From positions 1,302,001 to 1,366,000 of the forward strand of contig LNKV01000005.1 of the NCBI GenBank assembly GCA_001465935.1: DNA of 64,000 nt, written 5' to 3'. Within the stretch, counting starts at the first letter, position 1, and every line of letters begins with the position of its first letter. Below, piece after piece: positions 1 through 10,149 of this stretch. Origin of the DNA: Clarireedia homoeocarpa (Eukaryota > Ascomycota > Leotiomycetes > Helotiales > Rutstroemiaceae). The position numbers and the translations under genes are program-made. The notes below the pieces were generated by a model. It did no database searches. It had not been told where the DNA came from and was given only the letters and a program-made list of their open reading frames with translations.

Positions 1-1120
1 TTGGAGATGGCATGAATGACTGGCATTTATCACGCAGTATGCTATTCTCTCATCGTACGAGTTGCAGACCATCAGTTGGTAGGAACGCACATGTCAGACG
101 AAACTTTGGAGAGTTCATCCCCAGCCAGTTGAGATCAAGAAACCTGCTCTGTCTACTTACTCAATTAAATCATCTACACACAAATCTTGAAACTACCGTA
201 TTTGGCCATTCCACATACAACAGCCCATACAGGTATTTACTCCAACCAGTTGTACTATATAATAAAGTCGGAGTGCGAATAACTCCGCAAAGTTCTGCTC
301 GATAGATCTCCCACTTGAGCAGATTGACTATGTTCCAGCTCGGGCATTGCGGTCAAGTATATCGGGAATATCTAGGCATCCCTTCACCCATACTCTTCGG
401 AGATGAGGGTGAATGGCAAATTTCAGACACATGTAACGTATCGCGCGGTCTTATGGGAAAGAGACGTGGCCGTCCACGCTGAAGCCCAGGAACTACCTTG
501 GCCGATGCACATCGAGAACACTATACTTAGAGCCCCGGGCAGCAGCTATGATTCTATCCAGAAAATCTGAATCCCGCGCAGAATGATATTGAAAATCCTC
601 ATCGCCGACCAACAGAGCATATTAGGAAATGATGCGAGATGAAATTGGCACCTTCGAAAAGATCATCTGATATTCCTCAACTCCAGCTCATTCCATCTTA
701 TAAAGTTAAATGAATACGCGCACTTCTTGATATAGACACATCATCATAATCGCCAGCCCATGCCAAGCATTAAAAACACAATGCGCTAATAAGCCAATCC
801 CTCAATTCCCAGCGTCTGGTAAGCGGGAGTAGATCCGTCGGCGCTTCCATCGCTAATTCTGTGCTTTTAATTTCCCGATCATCCTTCCCGTCGTCGCCAA
901 AATTGTAACCTTTTTTTTTCTTTTTCGGCATGAAATATCTCTCCTACTCGCTTGTGATCCTTTCCCCGCATTCTTTTCTTAGAGTCTGTAGGAGTGGTCG
1001 GAAATTACTCTCACGCCAGAAGGGCCCTGTCTGTATGAGAGAGAAAAGCTTGGCTTCTTTAACCATATCGTATCTGATGGATGGACCACCATCCCATCTG
1101 CGTAACTGTCCCAAGACTGA
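1..1120. other. Left-edge intergenic stretch, no gene seen
   Basis: No open frame here has a recognisable protein or fungal splice structure; the longest reading frames are under 100 codons and look like chance. A T-rich tract lies near 911-925. The stretch is downstream of the EMC6 stop codon, so its right end probably holds the EMC6 3' untranslated region. Confidence 0.5.
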
Positions 1121-1670
1121 TTATGCTCTAACCAACCCATAAAATAGTGTCCATGTTAACACAAACCCACTCAGTCCCTCCACCAAACCACCGGTCCAAA
1201 ACTCCCAGCTTCCTCTGAAGTATCTATCCCCGGTGTTATCCTTGCCCACGTTTGGTTGTATCCGGAATGCATATACGAGCGCACTCGTGAGTAGAGTGAA
1301 GAACAGATAGAAGAGGAAGCCGGGGTAGGACTCCAGGCCGAGAATACCTGCGCCGACGCCAAAAAGTGAGGCGGTCAAGTTGTGGAGAGTCGTGAGGGTC
1401 TAGGAGTAAGAGAGATAAGTCAGTCTTCGGTAGGTGCGCTATTGATGGGGCTGTGCGGGGAGTCAATGGGTTGGAAGTAACATTATGTGGTCTGCGGGTT
1501 GATGGTGACAACGCCTCTCAAACATCTATAGACGCCGAAGTGGGCATTATCCAGATTGAAATAGTCTATATGCGGCCCAAAGTCAAGCTTGCGAGTTCAC
1601 GAACCTTTGTATTGTGCATGACAGACTCTTGCACGATGGGGCTTATCTGCATTTCGCGTTCAGTAAGCAT
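1121..1670 (-). CDS. EMC6: ER membrane protein complex subunit 6 (Emc6)
   Basis: Emc6 is a small membrane subunit of the ER membrane protein complex, which inserts transmembrane segments into the ER bilayer. I read two exons on the minus strand, 1670-1605 and 1399-1121, joined in phase 0 across a 205-nt intron and giving 114 residues, the usual family length. The first exon encodes a polar start (MLTEREMQISPIVQ...); the second begins TLTTLHNLTASLFG and holds the family's first membrane segment near GAGILGLESYPGFL. The protein ends with the characteristic LTWTLFYGLVRA tail. The donor is GTTCGT, weaker than consensus, but the joined frame fits the family. The unspliced downstream frame alone would lack the conserved cytosolic N-terminus. 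Identity is from recognition of the Emc6/Rab5-interacting family. Confidence 0.88.
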
Positions 1671-3261
1671 GATGACGATTGTAAATTGATCGCGTGGCCG
1701 GTGAGGCACGAAATACGAGATTTTGTGAAGCTATATTAGGGAAAGGAAATCGGTTGCCGACGTGCTTTGGTAGTAGCCGTTGAGTTGTGGAAATCGTATA
1801 TTAATTGGGTAATGAAGCTGATTACTGCAGCGCGCTTACAATATTCATCCACAAGTCCTTAGACATACATAAGGCTTCAAGCCTCAGAACCAAGGCCTAA
1901 AGTAAGAAAGTGCGTGCTAGTCTCAAGTGGCCCCTTGTCAAGCGAGCACTCGGTTGCATTCGGAAAAGGTAAATGGTCCTATGCCAACTTTTCATGCAAG
2001 ATCCTTACGCCGCATCTCACCAGATCTCTCCCTGCAGGTTCTGGCCGAGAGGGAGCTTCCCTGGTACCGCATACGAGTCTGATGTATGATATCATTGTCA
2101 TTGCGGAACCTCATCAATCAAATCACGACTTATCAATCCATCTATTTCTCATCAACTACAAGTCTGTTTTCCAATCCTTCACAGCTGCAACAGCGGAGTA
2201 ACTTCTCACCTAATTCTCATTCTACCAGCCTCGTGTAGCGATTTCCACTCTTTCATCACCTCTTGAGGTCCGCAATAATAAGCAATCATTGGAATCATAT
2301 TCCCACGTGCGTTTAGTGCGGCTTACCTCCTAGCCTGAACCATTCTTATTCAGCATAGGCGAGAGCGCTAGAACGAGGGGCAGGTAAGCGCAGCAGCCGT
2401 TTAGTGATGGCTAGTAGCTTCTTACTGGCCAGTAGCCTTACTGCAGAGATCGGCGACGTGTACCTGGAGTGGATGAAAATCCTTGTCTTGCTGAAGTCCT
2501 GCAGTTAAGCTTTTGGGGACTAGTTAAGCTTTTGGGGACTGGCTGTACTTCGTAGGGCTGATCCTCCATGCTAGGTCTAGGAATCCTGCGTTGATGTCTC
2601 GGAACTTATATCGACGACATCGGCAATGTCAACGCTCGTAGTGATCTTACCAAGTGGGTGATCATGTTGGATGTTGATTGATGAGGGTGAAAAATAGTTA
2701 CAATGAAATTACATCTTCTTGATGATCTTGGCTAGTTTAAATGATTTGCAGTTTGAAGTTGAAGGTTTTTATGCTATATACATCTCCAAGATCCTTCCCG
2801 CGCTATTTCCGTCCTCGGGAGCTATTCCTGGCGTTTCGGAAGGAATCGAGGGGAATTAAACATCACGTGAGCTACTACAACATCGCATTTTTGCAGGTGG
2901 TTTGTGAATATAGTTCCTGAAATGAATTTTGGTATCTACCTAAGTTGTTATGGTACAGGCCCGCCGTTTCATCTTCTAGGATCTACCTAGGTACAAAGTA
3001 GGGTGCTAATTTTTTTTTCCTTCGTTTTTCTGGTTTTATTTGTGTGAAATTTAATGTAAGACAAGTGGTAAGAAGTGGAGTTTGAAGAAGAATGCAGAAA
3101 ATAGTCGCCGGAAGACATCTAGTCGTAATTCGTACATGGAAATCGCAAGATGAGGAAGAAGAACCAAAGAATTACTGCCCAATGCAGTTTCGCCGTCGCT
3201 ATGCTTGTAAATCTGTTATACACGCTAAAGTGCTGAATACAATCTCATCGAAGCGAGAAAA
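1671..3261. other. Intergenic, with a short direct repeat
   Basis: Between two minus-strand genes; it should hold the EMC6 promoter on its left and the 3' untranslated region of the next gene on its right. A perfect 19-bp tandem direct repeat sits at 2503-2521 and 2522-2540 and includes a HindIII-like AAGCTT in each copy. Reading frames here are short and show no protein character. A CACGTG core lies near 2873. Confidence 0.5.
2503..2540. repeat. 19-bp perfect tandem duplication
   Basis: Two adjacent identical 19-base copies, 2503-2521 and 2522-2540, each containing TTAAGCTTTTGGGGACT. The exact identity suggests a recent replication-slippage duplication. No function is evident. Confidence 0.8.
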
Positions 3262-4172
3262 TCATGCGACATATCTTCCGTAATCGTTAAGATACTGTTC
3301 GAGATAGATGGAAAGTTGATAGCCTGGAAGTGCTGCTGCACGGCGTAAGTAACGGATGGCCTCGGTGAAGCAGCGCTCATCTGCGGGGGAGGCGGAAACA
3401 TTGCCCAGACTCATATGCGCTTCTGCAGCCTGTGCATTTTGTCAGTCATGCTTCAATTTTGGAGAGGCATCACATACCGAAGCCAGTAAATCGCCACAGG
3501 TAGTACCAAGCCCGTCAGCTGCGCAAACAGCTCTGTTGAAGAAATCCACAGCTGGCTGTAGATATCCTCGAGCTTCAACATAGAGGGGACCTTGTCTATG
3601 GGGATCATTGGGTGAAGCTAGAGACGAGTCATCAGAATCGTAATCGAACGAGGTATCTAATTCCCTAGATAAATATGGCGCACTACCTGATTCAGCTCCC
3701 TCCTCGCGATGAATGCGAGCCAAGATAGCCTGTGATCTCTGAAGCCAATTTCTTCCTAGCCCTAAGGTCGCGTGTGTTAGACTCAGCTCAGATGCAATAG
3801 ACGATGCTCGAACATACCTTTTAAGACATCGACATTTTCAGGATAGTTTCTCAACACTCTCAGCCATGAGTTCTGGCAAAAGTCTGCAACATCTTGAACA
3901 CAGCCGTTGTCTGCATCATAGAATGCGAAATCCTGAAGTCCTTGGAGGATCCAAATTTGTTCAGCGAAGCGTTGGGGATCACGAAAGAAGCGAAGGTGTT
4001 CTAGAGCAGTGACTGCAGATCGAGCAGATGGGATATATGTTGCGCAATCATTGGGTCGCGTGGAGACTACTTCGTCCAACAGAGTGATGATGCTTTTGAC
4101 TTGTTCGACCATATCTTCGGAGCCACCGTCACTTTTTGATTGATGGCGGGATGATCTTGAGTTTCGAGACAT
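3262..4172 (-). CDS. Conserved-looking hypothetical protein, three exons
   Basis: I do not recognise a named family. Exons on the minus strand are 4172-3818, 3761-3478 and 3429-3262, giving 268 residues. The introns are 56 and 48 nt with GTATGT donors. The start is the ATG at 4172; codons upstream in the same frame (to 4316) look like untranslated sequence. The N-terminal half is predicted helical, with LDEV, ARSAVTALEHLRFF and a cysteine-containing stretch near residues 95-110. An acidic, serine-rich linker follows (DYDSDDSS), then a second helical part with VEARGYLQPAVDFFNRAV and IRYLRRAAALPGYQLS, which resembles tandem helical (TPR-like) repeats. No signal peptide or membrane segment is visible. 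A fungal-specific helical-repeat protein is my inference; function is unknown. Confidence 0.72.
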
Positions 4173-5389
4173 TTTAGCGTTGGCGAGTGATGTGTGCGAA
4201 AAGAGTAGAGGACTAATACTTGAGCAAAAAGCTAGACTTAGCAGAAGATGGTTGTGATGTATGAAAGACTGTTGTATGAATGTGCTGAGCGGAAGCAAGT
4301 GACAGACTTTGGGCATCTATATAGTCCAAGCCAAATGAGATGTACGAAGATAGATATATGAGAATAGTATATTTTGATAGACAAACATCTATTCAGCTCG
4401 AAAAGGCCTAAAATGGAAGGGAAGAGGATGTGTAGGATTTTCTAATTAACAAGGGGTCTCTGGTGATGGATTGAGAGCTGACTACCAACGCTGAATGAAT
4501 TCGACTAGATTCTATACCGGTCCTATGGATTTGATCTGAAATCCAAAAGATCCAAGGTAACAGGTAGTATATATCAATAGTATCTTGGTATATGAAAATG
4601 GAGTGTGGTGTACATATTGCACTGACGCGGTCAAGCCCGAAAGCGATGGGACTTGATGCATCCTGTAAACTGTTACATGGCTTGGACCAGAAACAATTTC
4701 GCAATGGAATGGAGAGGTCAGGATAGAGCGGGAGCAGCTTGAGTTGAGCGGAAGATGCCCGATGCCACCATTCGTGTGCGGGTTACGCCAGCTTCGAGTC
4801 AAAAATCTTTTTTTGGAGTCAAAAATGATTCAAGAGATAAGGGGATTGCGGGTCATTCTCCACATTGAATGTCGAGAACATATATCTCTTGGCATTTCGT
4901 TGTATGTCTAGAGTGAAGAACTGAGAAAATTGTATTTCAAATCAATTAGTGATTTCCAGTCAGTTTATCGTAAGGTCGCAGTCGCAGGTAGAATTCTCCA
5001 ATGTGCCAACCTCACGCAACCTCACGCAACCCCATGGGAAGATTCAAGGATGCATGGGCTAGTGCTGCAGGAAGGTTACAGTAAGCAGCTTACATGGGTT
5101 CCGGGAAGCGCACATGCGGAAGCAGTGTAAGGTCAAGGCTGGACGTCTGTCTGTGTGTCTTGTAGCTTTTTGCATCGGCGAATAGTCATCCATCCTGCTA
5201 TGGTTATGTATGTACTTCTGTACCATCGGCATAGTTGGAGATCTTCTCCGACTCAATGAGCATATTTCGAGGTCCACTTTGGCCCCGACTTTGGAGAACT
5301 ATGTGGTGATTTGTCGAGAATTGGAAGAGAATCACAAATTACCAAATGTTACACAACTTCCTCTAAGTTATCCGTAATCATTGGCTTTT

Positions 5390-5440
5390 GCCCTTTTCCT
5401 TTTTCCTTTTTCCTTTTTCCTTTCTCCTTTCTCCGCGCTC
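5390..5440 (+). repeat. Pyrimidine tract with CCTTTT hexamer repeats
   Basis: Reiterated CCTTTT/CCTTTC hexamers make an almost pure C/T strand here. Low-complexity intergenic DNA of this kind is common in fungi and is slippage-prone. It is not linked to a clear coding start. Confidence 0.7.
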
Positions 5441-7349
5441 TCCCGCTCTCCTCCACAGCTATTCTCCACTGCACAAAGAAAATCTTGTCCTGTGCGTAGG
5501 GCGCAATGTGTCGGGTCGTGGATTTGTCAGCCCCATACGACTTTGGCTTTGGGGTGCGCTGGTGGATGTGTAACTAATCTTAACTAATCACGCCCTTTTT
5601 ATCCCATCCCCATATTCATGATTACTACTCATGCGTCCGTCCACACCTCCATCGCAAAAAGACCTTTTCGTGTAGGATGATTCCCCTCAGCCCTGTGAAT
5701 CCAAGTCTCTGTTGGTCCAGATCCAATTTGGCTGGTGAAGACCGAACTATAGTGACGTTATGGTTTTCAAACGGACACAACTTAATTAGACGCTTTCTAA
5801 TGATACTTGTAAGATACAAATTCCAGGATCCAATGTCTTGATATAGGAACGTCCATCGTATTCGATGCATATAGCGAGGTCGTATAACAACTAGCTACCT
5901 GCATGGTAACATTGGTACTAATACGAAGAGAACCGACGAGGTGCCCCTAAGCATCTAGTATCCGGTAGTAGCAGGGTATGAGGGTATCAAGTGTTGATTC
6001 CATGAGACTGCATCTCACCCCCACTAGCCTGAGCAGTGTGCAGACGCCGCGGGATTTCAGATCTCAGTCACGCACTCCTAGAGTAGTCATCACGACTCTT
6101 TCCATGAGAGGTGCCCTGGTGGGCAACTTCGAGATTTCTACTTAGAGAAAGTTTGGATTACGATGACGTCGAGAGTTTGGGGTCGGCTTACCATTTCTGA
6201 GGATGTTAGAAGGTCAATCGTCCACCGTCAATCTACAAAGGTCTTAGTTAGGTCTTTATTCTTAGTCGAAGACTAGATCTTGCGAGGCGTTCGTCGAAAC
6301 GGGATAGCCGAGCAAGGATCCTTTACAAGACTTGCTGTGCCGTGGCTATCGAGTAGTCCCGATTGTTCGGGTGACGAGGGTGAGTGAGCCTAGAAGGTCA
6401 GCATTCCGAGGTATAAGAAGTAGCTGACATGAACTGTTTGCTGTGCTGTCGCATCGCTCGACATCATCGTCTTCTGTTTCCTGACGGCTGTCAGCACAAT
6501 GTTGCACTGTCGCAAAATCAAAATCCGCCGACTCGCCGGTGATACTTAATTAACAATTCTACGCGGGCAGCAGCGGCACAAATGTGCGCTCCAAGCGAAA
6601 CATCCGCCCGCGTACACGCGGATACTTTGCACCTAGAACACCGGAACTATATGAACAGACTTTGCTGCGCCATCCGGCGGAGGTTACTGATTCCTCCGGT
6701 ACCGACCACCGGCTTTTCATAACATCTTGGATATGCGACGTTCATGAACGCGGAAATGAACGTTGTATCGCAGCCGGTGATGTTCACAAAAAAGACACGT
6801 ATCAGATAACCTCCATACTCGGTATGCCATAGTTATAATCCATGTGAAAGAATCCGTAACTCACACGTTGTGGAGTCTTCATACATCAATCTCAATCTCA
6901 ATGTTTGGACCCTCAAAGGCTTAAACATCGAGGGGATAGTTGTAAAATTGATCGCCGCTTTGATGAGTTGAGCTTGTTTTGAAACGTCAACACCACAAAA
7001 ATGGGTCAATTCGGATGAATGCTGTTTATCCCTAACCAAAGCAGCGATGTTTTCTGCTAACAATTGGGTGATGATATATAGCGAACCGTCTGGCCAGTAA
7101 AATTATTCAAGGATCGGTGCATCGGCCTTACAATAATCCCCATAGTTCTAGTTCTAAGCCCCCGGAAACGAGCCTGCAAGGAGCTCCCTTTCCCGGCTTC
7201 CCGTTGCATCTTGTAGACAAGGAATTGAGGGAGTAAAGTTATTTGGTATTCTCTCCAAATGACTCTCCCTTCATGTCCTCCAATTCGCTATTTTATTCAT
7301 AGCAAACATTGGAAAACAATCATTTGATTTGCCCTCACTACTCACTACA

Positions 7350-7402
7350 GTCATTCATTCATTCATTCGTTCGTTCGTTCGCTCGTTCATTCGTTCATCC
7401 AT
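7350..7402 (+). repeat. Tetranucleotide TTCA/TTCG microsatellite
   Basis: Repeated TCAT and TCGT units run for about 50 bases, ending roughly 110 nt before the ATG at 7512. The tract lies in the promoter or 5' untranslated region of the vezatin-like gene, so length variation could in principle affect expression. That is inference. Confidence 0.75.
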
Positions 7403-7511
7403 TCTTTCTCCTTGTTGCTATTACTTGCTACAAGTACAAAGTACGATAGATAACCTTTATCGGAATGGACCATTGCGACCACCACAACTCCTGATAGTGA
7501 CCTCACATCTC

Positions 7512-9567
7512 ATGGAGACTGTTATATATGAAGACACTCCGCTCGCCGCCTATCTCGAAGGTATGTTCAAAGAAGATGGATTGCATTGCAGAAGGTCACA
7601 TTGCGGAGTACTTACTGACATATTCGTGCAGGAGAAGGTGGAGAGGATGCACAGTGGACATCGAGTCGTGAAGGGGATGCAGATTCTAATTCGTCAAGTC
7701 CATCCTTTGCTCCACGGGGAAAGCCAACCATACCCCTCAAGTTTCGACATAAACTTCCTCCACCTTTACAGCTTAGTACATCCCGACATCCTACAGTCGC
7801 GGCGATACACGATACATGCTCGGTGGGTTACCAGAGTGAATTGACCGTGATGTCACTGCTGATAAATTATTACAGAAAGCCGTCAATTCGCGACTTGGTC
7901 GAGCCGACAATGCGAGGTTCCTGGAACGCTTTCGCTATGTAATTGTAGCTTCACAACTTCTCAATACTCATTCGTTTCTTGGCCAGGCTGTTCACGGGCA
8001 GTCTCGATACACTTCGGAACCTTCGCTCGATTCTCCACAACTCGCCCCCTTCACGCTCTCTGGCGTCGTAGCTACTGCGACACTTGCTTTCTCATTCGCA
8101 TGGCTTGTACATTGGACCAGGGGTGATGGAAGCTTTATACATGGGAAACTCCGGATAACCATATTATCTTCGGTCGTAGTACTATCCGCGTTTATATTAT
8201 ATACATACATGCGAAAGCAATGGCTACAATATCTTCGGCAGCAAGCAGTGTCCGAAGCTTCTCAATTCGTTCAAAAGTCGCAGGAATTCGATAGTGTTGC
8301 AGCTGGAGCATTGACACTTGTTCAGGAGGTTGAACTTGTTTCTCGGGGATACAGACTGTGGGAAAGCTCTTTCCGATGAATTTATTCAATACTGATACCA
8401 TAACAGAAGCACGCCACTTCCCCCTGTTAGCCGGTTAGAAGATCGAACTCAAACTCGACGATGCGCAAGACTTCGAAAGATACTACGAAACTCCTTTGCC
8501 AATATCATTCCTAGATACAAACAGGCCTGCGACACGTTAAGACCTTTAGCCGATGAAATGAACCTGGAGAAGTACTATGATGTGTACGACATAAGCGATA
8601 TGGACTTTTCCGAAGCTATGCTGGGATACTCGGGAAATGAATTTGAGGATAATGAATCTGTCAGGGTCCTAAAGATTCTGGCCGCTAGATTTCACACTAT
8701 TCGAAAGGTCTTCCTTTGTTGTTTGCTGGCCTTTGATGCCGATGGGGGTAAACCTGATTTTCATCGATGGAGCGTAGCGGTTGATGAATTGCACGCTCTC
8801 AATTTCATTACAACTGACGCAGAGACTCGATTGCGCAGCATTTTGAGTGAAGAAGAGAGTAAGTCAAAACTACACTTTAGTTACATAGATCTACATTAAC
8901 ACGCACTTAAGGTTTTTCTGTTCCGGCAACACCAAAGCTACCTTTGAGCCCAGGTCGAGAACGCATGAGAGCGCAAATGCGCAAACTAAATACGCTTTCA
9001 TCTGGCATTCGCGGCTTACAAGCAAAGTTACATGTGCTGCGTGAGGAATCCGACAAATCATTAAACGATACGGAGGATCCCACTGAACTCGGCTCGAATT
9101 TGATGATGCAGTATGATTCGATAGGTATCGATCTCAAGGCATTAATGCAAGAGTGGGAGAATGGGAAAGCTGCGTTGGCAGTAAATATTGATAGAAACGA
9201 ACGGCGGGTTTCTTGCATGGGCGGCATGATGTCTCCAGCCTCATCATTAGGTGGCACTACTGCGGCTGAGGAAGGGACCGCAGCGGATGCATTGAGAGCA
9301 TTGAACGGGGATGGAGGACCACGACCTGATAGCCTCGAACTAAGCGGCTCCGAAGCGGAGGTTTTTGAAGCAATAGCGATACCACGACAAAGGAGCAAGT
9401 TGACACGAGAAGAGCGCATTGCGAAAATGAAAGAAGACCGGGTCAAGAGGGAGTCGACAAGGGATCGAGCGGAAGCTAATACCAAGATGCTGCGAGAACT
9501 GGAGTCGGTAATTAATTTGAGGCCAAGGGGGAAAACAATTCCAGCAGGGAGAATTACGTCGATATGA
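7512..9567 (+). CDS. Vezatin-domain (Inp2-like) membrane protein
   Basis: Vezatin-type proteins bind myosin; in fungi the family includes peroxisomal myosin-V receptors of the Inp2 type. I read five exons: 7512-7560, 7632-7822, 7876-8357, 8407-8858 and 8912-9567, giving 609 residues. The introns are 48-71 nt and all junctions keep frame. Residues about 80-120 hold a family-typical stretch (NARFLERFRYVIVASQLL). Two adjacent membrane segments follow near residues 140-160 and 174-192, and then a long cytosolic helical region with SRGYRLSTPLPPVSR and a basic coiled-coil-like C-terminus (LTREERIAKMKEDRVKRE). The N-terminal 80 residues are Ser/Pro-rich and likely disordered. Family membership is by recognition; the peroxisomal role is inferred from yeast Inp2 and could be wrong. 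Confidence 0.78.
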
Positions 9568-10149
9568 TGCTATGATTAACGTTTTCTTTTGTAAATTTAG
9601 ATTTTCTGGGCTTATCAAGGGTTGGGAAAGGCTTTGGAACGGTGGGCTTTTGGAATTGGAGTGCGAATTACCCACTGCTTGGAACAGCTTTCATTTGTAA
9701 CTTTTTCCTATCATTTACTCTACCCGAGAGGGTAAGATATAAATCTAATGAACATAATAGTCCATAAGAATACCAACAAAAAAATATGAAAATGCTTTCA
9801 TAAATGAACTGGGCTTTAACAGGTCCTTGACTGATCTAAATATACGAAGAAAAAAAATCTGTGGATGGAGTGAAATCAGAAGCAATGATCATCAGTTCCT
9901 ACATTAATTAAGCAAGCTGTCTTGGATGTAAAATGAGAATGTCTTAATAGTTCGCTGATGCCGTTGAAGGGAGAACCTCACGCACGTGAGTTCGCGTTTG
10001 CAAGGTTGTCATCAGAAACAGTTCCTTCCGCATTAGCATCCTTGTTCATATGACAACCGCACAAGATGCAAGCCATTAACAGTATATGATCACGGTCAGG
10101 TATCAAATGATGCGAAATATATAAAAGATTTAATACCGCTTATTTCGAC
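9568..10149. other. Intergenic, APC2 promoter
   Basis: Tandem-gene spacer holding the 3' end of the vezatin-like transcript and the APC2 promoter. Visible signals are a CACGTG core at 9983-9988 and a TATATAAAAG-like element at 10117-10126, only about 24 nt before the ATG. Nothing coding is seen. Confidence 0.5.
9983..9988. promoter_or_regulatory. CACGTG E-box core upstream of APC2
   Basis: A palindromic CACGTG lies about 160 nt before the APC2 start, a plausible distance for a bHLH factor such as Cbf1. A 6-mer can occur by chance, so confidence is low. Confidence 0.3.

Larger units (their letters stand above)
4173..7511. other. Gene-poor spacer of about 3.3 kb
   Basis: No supportable gene. 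A pyrimidine-rich CCTTTT tandem tract occupies about 5390-5440, and a (TTCA/TTCG) tetranucleotide tract lies at 7350-7402 just upstream of the next gene. Small frames at 6584-6832 (plus, 82 codons) and 6833-7063 (minus, 76 codons) are within chance expectation. The right end should contain the promoter and 5' untranslated region of the vezatin-like gene. Confidence 0.45.

Noticed and set aside
8907..9485. A 192-codon minus-strand frame
   Set aside because: Exactly antisense to the last exon of the vezatin-like gene; Ser-rich mirror of its codon usage.
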